Shown piece after piece: positions 55,756-64,000 of a stretch of 64,000 nt of DNA. Position 1 is the first letter of the stretch; the number at the start of each line of letters is the position of its first letter. The stretch lies in the NCBI GenBank assembly GCA_022496185.1, contig WTXG01000007.1, positions 186,001 through 250,000 of the forward strand, read 5' to 3'. The translations under genes and the position numbers were made by a program. Source of the DNA: Multifurca ochricompacta. Its lineage: Eukaryota > Basidiomycota > Agaricomycetes > Russulales > Russulaceae. The notes under the pieces are model-generated. The model saw only the letters and a list, made by a program, of their open reading frames with translations. It searched no databases and was not told the origin of the DNA.

Positions 55756-57015
55756 TTATGGGACGAGCAACACGCACGTTAACATCGTCACGGCACTATT
55801 GGGCACTGTGCGGATAAGATTGACCGAGAGACCCTTATAAAGCCCACGCCAGCCCTCAAAATGGAGGATCTTCGTCGTTATGCGAATGATCCCCGATCGC
55901 TTGCGTGGCGCCCCGGACGAGAGCAAGAGCCGCCGTTGCGTCTGTAAGCGCGTCCGTACTACCTCGTGCGGGTATGTGGCTATCGAGGCGGTCATCTTTG
56001 CAACCGCGGAGCAAAAAAGAATGGTATGGGCCGCTAAAGGCCGATCAGGACTATGACGTTCTGCATGTGATGTTATGTAAATAATCTGGAAGGGGGTCTG
56101 CCAGCGATTGAAGATATGCATACGGGCAACGATCTTAAGCTTCTCGTAGAGCGGGAACTGCACTGCAACGTGAGTGATGCCCAATAAACTGGGGAGAAGT
56201 CCGCGGTAGAATGCGCGGATCCCTTCGCTGCGGTATATGGTAATGGCGGCGTCTAGCGTATGGCGGTATCGTATCTCGCTACGTGATTGCGTCTTCAGCC
56301 CGTCATGGGGGGATGGGGCGGTGGACAGTCACAATTGTAGAAAAGCACAAGAGGGGACCCTGACTATGATGACCTACCATGAAACGTGTTTTGATGACCC
56401 ACAGTGGGTTGGTACAGATAGTGCTGGTGGCACCAGCGGCCATAGCAGACAGAATATGGAGCGACCATGGATGTTCGCGGACGATGGGCTGATAACCCTT
56501 TGCAGATGGTGCGGGATAGAGCCGTTCTGACTTTGTGACTGTCACATCAACGCCCATAGGTGGCTCACCAAAGCGAGTCTTAATTCCGTCATATACTGCG
56601 AAATAAATGGCCCATGTAGGAAGATAGCCAAGGATAGTTGGGCCGAGACCGCGGTAAAGCCCTCGAAAACCATCGTGCTGAACGATATTGCGGAAAATTG
56701 CTATGGAACGTGCAGGTGGTTATGAAAGCATGAGTTTGGGGGAAATAATCGAAATTAGGGCTGGGATCCATGAAAAAAGCATAACGAAAATGGATACAGA
56801 CCCGATATGCCGAGATAATCCGCCTGACCGAGCGTCGCTCGCTGGGCCTGAAGTTTTGTCTTGACAACATCGAGAGGACAGGTCGCAATACTCGCGACGA
56901 GGCCACCGCCTGCGCCAGCTGGGAGGGGCTCATCGGTGAGCAATTAAGATGGCACAACCAGGGTCAGCGGACCTATCATGCTGTTAGCAGTCCATTTTTC
57001 TCGCGTTGATGGCAT
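55756..57015 (-). CDS. Mitochondrial carrier, NAD+/pyrimidine-nucleotide type (Yia6/Rim2-like)
   Basis: Start MPSTREKWTANSMIG at 57015. The three carrier repeats carry SIATCPLDVVKTKLQAQ, TICTNPLWVIKTRFM and SIATYPHEVVRTRLQTQRR. The tryptophan in the second signature (PLWVIK) is the hallmark of the SLC25A32/33/36 and yeast Yia6/Flx1 group, and the third (YPHEVVRTR) points to NAD+ or pyrimidine-nucleotide carriers. Other blocks are DGFRGLYRGLGPTILGYLP, ALFFAVYD-like YFAVYDGIKTRFGEPPM, RAFYRGLLPSLLGITHVAVQ and FEGWRGLYKGLSVNLIRTVP. The end is near 55756. Several short introns are present, and the substrate is not settled. Confidence 0.85.
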
Positions 57016-57461
57016 AGCTCTCCCCCGCAAAAGCGGGGACTACGTCGTATGATCAGTTTTTTTTTTTTAGAAAAGTTTCTAGTGTCGAAGAGGCCCAAAC
57101 GCTCTTCTCGCCGTCGTCGTTGTCGTCGTCGTCTTCAATATCGGTCGGTGGGCAAATTCGGTCCTGCGCCGAGTACTTTCCACCCGGACGTCACGTGTTA
57201 ATAAGTCCAATCATCACACCACACCACACCACACCAACCACGGTCCCCCGCGGTGATGGGACTTATTTACCGTCGTTCATATTCACGACTTCGTGACATA
57301 ACATGAGAACGAGAACGAGTTGATTTCATTGAATTTCTGGAAGATTGAAAATAGATGTCAACGGTACCAGCATTAGGATCTTGATCACGTGTACCTCTCC
57401 AAACCCTAACGCCCTAACGCAATATGCACACATCTTCATTTCTTCATACGCCGCTTCTACC
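57016..57461. other. Spacer between divergent carrier and DUF427 genes
   Basis: It contains a T homopolymer (57058-57067), CGTCGT repeats (57109-57133) and an ACACC tandem repeat (57216-57238). No coding feature is seen. Confidence 0.5.
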
Positions 57462-58061
57462 ATGGTCAAAGCTATTGTCAACGATACCACCGTGGCCGAG
57501 TCATCTGACACGGTCTTCATCGAGGGAAATCATTACTTTCCTCCACAAAGCATCAAAGTTGATCTTTCCATCTCCGACACTACGTAAGATAGTCCACTGC
57601 AGCGTGTTGGCATATTACATTTTTGATGTGATTCCCGTACATTAGCTATACTTGTCCTTACAAAGGGTATATCACTTCTTATTCTATGGCATCGCTATTC
57701 TAAACTTTTCCAGGCATGCAGCTTACTATAGTGCCAAGGTAAATGGAAAAGTCGTGAAAGATATTGCTTGGTTGGTGCTTCCGCATGTGGCGATTGTTGA
57801 TTTCTTACCATTCGCTCTCGCAGGCTTTATCCCAACCCTACGTCCAAACTTGAAATTAAAGGAAGATACGCATTTGATAAAGTAACCCTTCTTGTTGACT
57901 TGTCTTTCCGAGCCCTTACTCGGCAAATCTTAGGCTCAAGTGCAGGTTATCTAGTTCCAAGAGGCGAGCGAATATCGGATCACATGTGTTTAATTGTTCA
58001 GATCGGGAATAATACCAGTCAGTTGCCGGAGCGTGGATATGCATCTGGTTTGTTGGTTTAG
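57462..58061 (+). CDS. DUF427 family protein
   Basis: Exon 1 gives MVKAIVNDTTVAESSDTV and FIEGNHYFPPQSIK, the typical DUF427 opening. A tiny exon supplies TYTCPYKG, then HAAYYSAKVNGKVVKDIAW. A further intron (donor GTTGGT at about 57772, acceptor at about 57824) leads to LYPNPTSKLEIKGRYAFDKV, where the family normally ends. The frame then stays open for about 50 more residues to a stop at 58059-58061. DUF427 is a small beta-rich domain of unknown biochemical role. Whether the extension is translated, or a 3' intron removes it, cannot be told. Confidence 0.8.
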
Positions 58062-59353
58062 ACGTCGTGCCCTACTGCTGCACCCATTGAGCCAGGACTC
58101 CATCAAAGTGCCCATCGGAGTAATGTCAAGCTACGTTGCTTCTGGATTGTGTAGGATAGAACAAGAACAAGAGGTAAGTATGTCCCTTCTCATGGTTACC
58201 ACCTCATCGGCAGTAGGTTTTGAGCGCCTTTTTTAAACAATATTCGGGTGCAGCTGGCGCCCCTGTGAAAACGCGTTGCTGAGGCGGGCATCGCCTTAGC
58301 CATCACACTCGCAACACAACGATCACCGCCGACGTATAAGCGAGAGCATACGAGGCTTCGCCCAGACTCTGGCAGACCACGTGACTGGAAAGACCCATAT
58401 TTTTGCATTGCAATTGTCCAAGTTGCCATAATTCGCCCGGTTGGTGAGAGTGAGAGACATGACCTTAAGCCGAGGGAAGGTGACAAAACTCGCCCGGACT
58501 GACGGATTCCGAAGCGAGTGCTTGCCACATATCGTGTGTCCCATTCAACAGACCAGTTTATCCTTGCTGCTACGGTGATGTCTCGGATATTGTTCCTCGC
58601 CCGGAAAAGCATGGTTTCTTCATCGAACCAATTCCCCTCGCGGTTTCGCATCGGAGCCAGGAGTTGCACTCACATTATTATGGTGACGAGATCAACAAGG
58701 GAATCACTAAGTGCTGCCTCTGGGGTGTGTTCCATTCTACGGCTCCCTGCGAGCCACTTGCCGACAAGTTCGGAGTCATGCTCTACTCGAAAATTTCTCC
58801 GCCTGAGGGAGGGTTGATGCATGGAAGATAATCAAGCATCGTGGCAGTCGTGAACACGGCAAGACGTTGTGTGCTGTAATTTGAACGTCATCTGCAACAT
58901 GGGCTATTACACCTGGTGGCCAGTCTACGGCCTTGGATCTCCAAAGAGGGAACATGATTCACTGGCCTCGCCGTCTCGTGTCTGGTAACTTTATCATATT
59001 CGCGTCCAGATCGCTCCCACCTCACTGAAAGGCATCCCGGGACCTTTATCCTCTTCCCTTCCCTGCCCATCCTAAGCACGATCCCGTGCTCACAACCATA
59101 AAATAACACCTGCAATCTCAGACTGTGGACTGGACCGGCTCGTGCATTGAGGCTTCCACGGAAGATAGGGCAAGGTAGTTGTCCCGTTGTGGGACTGGAC
59201 ATCACAAACATCGAATTTGCTGGTCACATTATGATTTCTCCTGGAGTCGTTTCATGCTTCATGAAAGCGAAACAGTGTCTGGGTCATAAGTGCATTGCGA
59301 GTGGAGCTGACAATACAGAAAAAAATACAAGAGAGATGGAGGGGAGGGTAGTG
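58062..59353. other. 1.3-kb region, no gene recognised
   Basis: Minus-strand ORFs at 58196-58669 and 58888-59211 and a plus-strand ORF at 58518-58817 overlap without conserved motifs. Adjacent minus-strand frames between 58200 and 58800 could be a decayed gene (e.g. VEHDSELVGKWLAGSRRME), but I cannot identify it. Confidence 0.4.
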
Positions 59354-63041
<3,688 letters not shown>

Positions 63042-63183
63042 GAGATTGAGGGCCGTGGCGGTGAGTGGCGCAGAGCCAAAATCCAGAAGCTTGACTGACC
63101 TGGATACTCACGTGACTGAGGCGCGTTCCTCAAGAACCGGCGCAGGCGTAAGGGGTCAGTCACGGATTGGACTATTGTGATTG
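63042..63183. promoter_or_regulatory. Shared divergent promoter of PRP2 and CWF19
   Basis: Only 142 bases separate the start codons of two spliceosome genes. No TATA box is visible. Joint regulation is inferred from the spacing alone. Confidence 0.5.
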
Positions 63184-64000
63184 ATGGACTCATTACAGGA
63201 GCACAAGCATAAATCAAAGTCAAAGAAACGTCATCGCCACGGAGACTCAGACGAGAAGCATAAATACAAAAAGTACAAGGAGAAGGACAGGGAAACCATT
63301 GTCCGTGGGGTCGATGACGACTTCGGTGATGAAGACATATGGGTGGAAAAGAATATCGACATGGACGGGGAGAAAGTGAGAAGAGAAAGATTTACATCTC
63401 TGAAATGATTCTGTCTCATACTCGCCATCTAGCCTCTTACAACTGTCATGCCCACGGTGGAGAGCCTGAAGCTGACTTCGCGTGCTCGCTCTAAATCTGA
63501 CGACCCGCATCTACCTAAAGCTGTGGCCACTGAGTCCTCCTTGAAACGAGATGACTGGATGCTTGACCCTTCAGTGGGTTCGACTACATCTCCAGCGACA
63601 TTTTACCCTATACGTGAAGGCGGCGACGAGTCCCTCACGGAGGGCTACGGTGAACCCTCAACCAGGCCCCGAACACTCGGGGGTGGTATTGACTTTTTCT
63701 CTGGCCTTGGAAAAGAGAGAGAGAAAAAAGCTAAGCCTGATTTGCCTGACCCGGATAAGGTGACTTATAAGCTTTGTCTCACCTGCTCTACTCAATCTTC
63801 TTCATCTTCTAGTTACATGTCAGTTCGAAAGAGCTGAACACCCAGCTCAAGGAGGGAAAATCTCTGAACGAGCACTCAGAAGCGCAGGGCCCCAAGCTTG
63901 TCGCCCCAGGCGGCCCAGGCTCACAGTGGCGCATGATGCGCTTACGCCGTGTTTATGAAACCGCCCAAGAGGATAATCGTCCGGTCGAGGAGGTTGCTGT
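63184..64000 (+). CDS. CWF19: CWF19/CwfJ-type splicing factor, cut by window end
   Basis: The start MDSLQEHKHKSKSKKRHRHG gives a Lys/His-rich N-terminus typical of the CWF19L2 group. An intron from about 63376 to 63436 joins IDMDGEK to PLTTVMPTVESLKLTSRA. Then come SSLKRDDWMLDPSVG (the conserved R-x-x-WM block), TLGGGIDFFSGLGKEREKKA and, after another intron near 63760, SKELNTQLKEGKSLNEHS and VAPGGPGSQWRMMRLRRVYE. The conserved CwfJ C-terminal domains lie beyond the window. Family members (S. pombe Cwf19, yeast Drn1) help lariat-intron turnover with debranching enzyme. Confidence 0.85.

Noticed and set aside
58196..59211. Minus-strand ORFs of 157 and 107 codons
   Set aside because: No recognisable motif and competing frames overlap. 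I could not support a gene, though a decayed one is possible.

Overview
The window is fungal nuclear DNA, most probably from an agaricomycete basidiomycete. The evidence is dense genes on both strands, introns of about 45-65 bp with GT..AG ends, and basidiomycete-type families: a nirA-like zinc-cluster regulator, a Spo71/Mug56-type PH protein, a PPPDE-thioredoxin-PUL fusion, and an F-box family seen as large sets in this class. A Rhizoctonia/Ceratobasidium-like genome would fit, but the species cannot be fixed from the sequence alone.

Bases 1 to about 12,200 are a nest of transposons. A Ty3/gypsy element leaves its integrase tail with chromodomain, an intact extra ORF with tandem zinc knuckles, and a 3' LTR (2194-2774). 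An inverted LTR of the same family (1-508) is joined directly to the broken pol. An old cellular or repeat-borne gene with a VIEAK nuclease-like motif is split by a Tc1-type element (3025-5399) and by a hAT element (5561-6519). That Tc1-type element itself carries a second hAT element (3532-4983). A solo LTR (6983-10638) holds a two-part Tc1 composite and another copy of the same hAT element. TA (Tc1) and 8-bp (hAT) target duplications are readable, so the order of insertion can be reconstructed. The nest is depleted in CpG. A CpG-poor, gene-free flank, including a possible LTR remnant, runs to about 12.2 kb.

From 12.6 kb on the window is ordinary gene-rich euchromatin. The order is: Sec14/RhoGAP protein; Dal5-type permease; unrecognised acidic-tailed protein; F-box family gene; NDUFAF6 and SDHAF1 (divergent); MRPL47/uL29m; nirA-like regulator; Nse2/Mms21 SUMO ligase and mitochondrial uS12 (divergent); Spo71-like PH protein; P450 and GMC oxidoreductase (divergent); alternative oxidase; carnitine acetyltransferase; PPPDE-Trx-PUL protein; Pex8-like protein and DUF952 (divergent); a single-pass wall/membrane protein; mitochondrial NAD-type carrier; DUF427; Prp2 and Cwf19 (divergent).

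Many genes serve mitochondria or peroxisomes: assembly factors for complexes I and II, two mitoribosomal proteins, alternative oxidase, a carrier, carnitine acetyltransferase with a PTS1-like tail, and a Pex8 candidate with a PTS1-like tail. Several divergent pairs join functionally related partners. No new defence-like system was found. The most unusual items are the retroelement's intact zinc-knuckle ORF, the exactly datable transposon nest, and a GMC oxidoreductase lacking the second catalytic residue.
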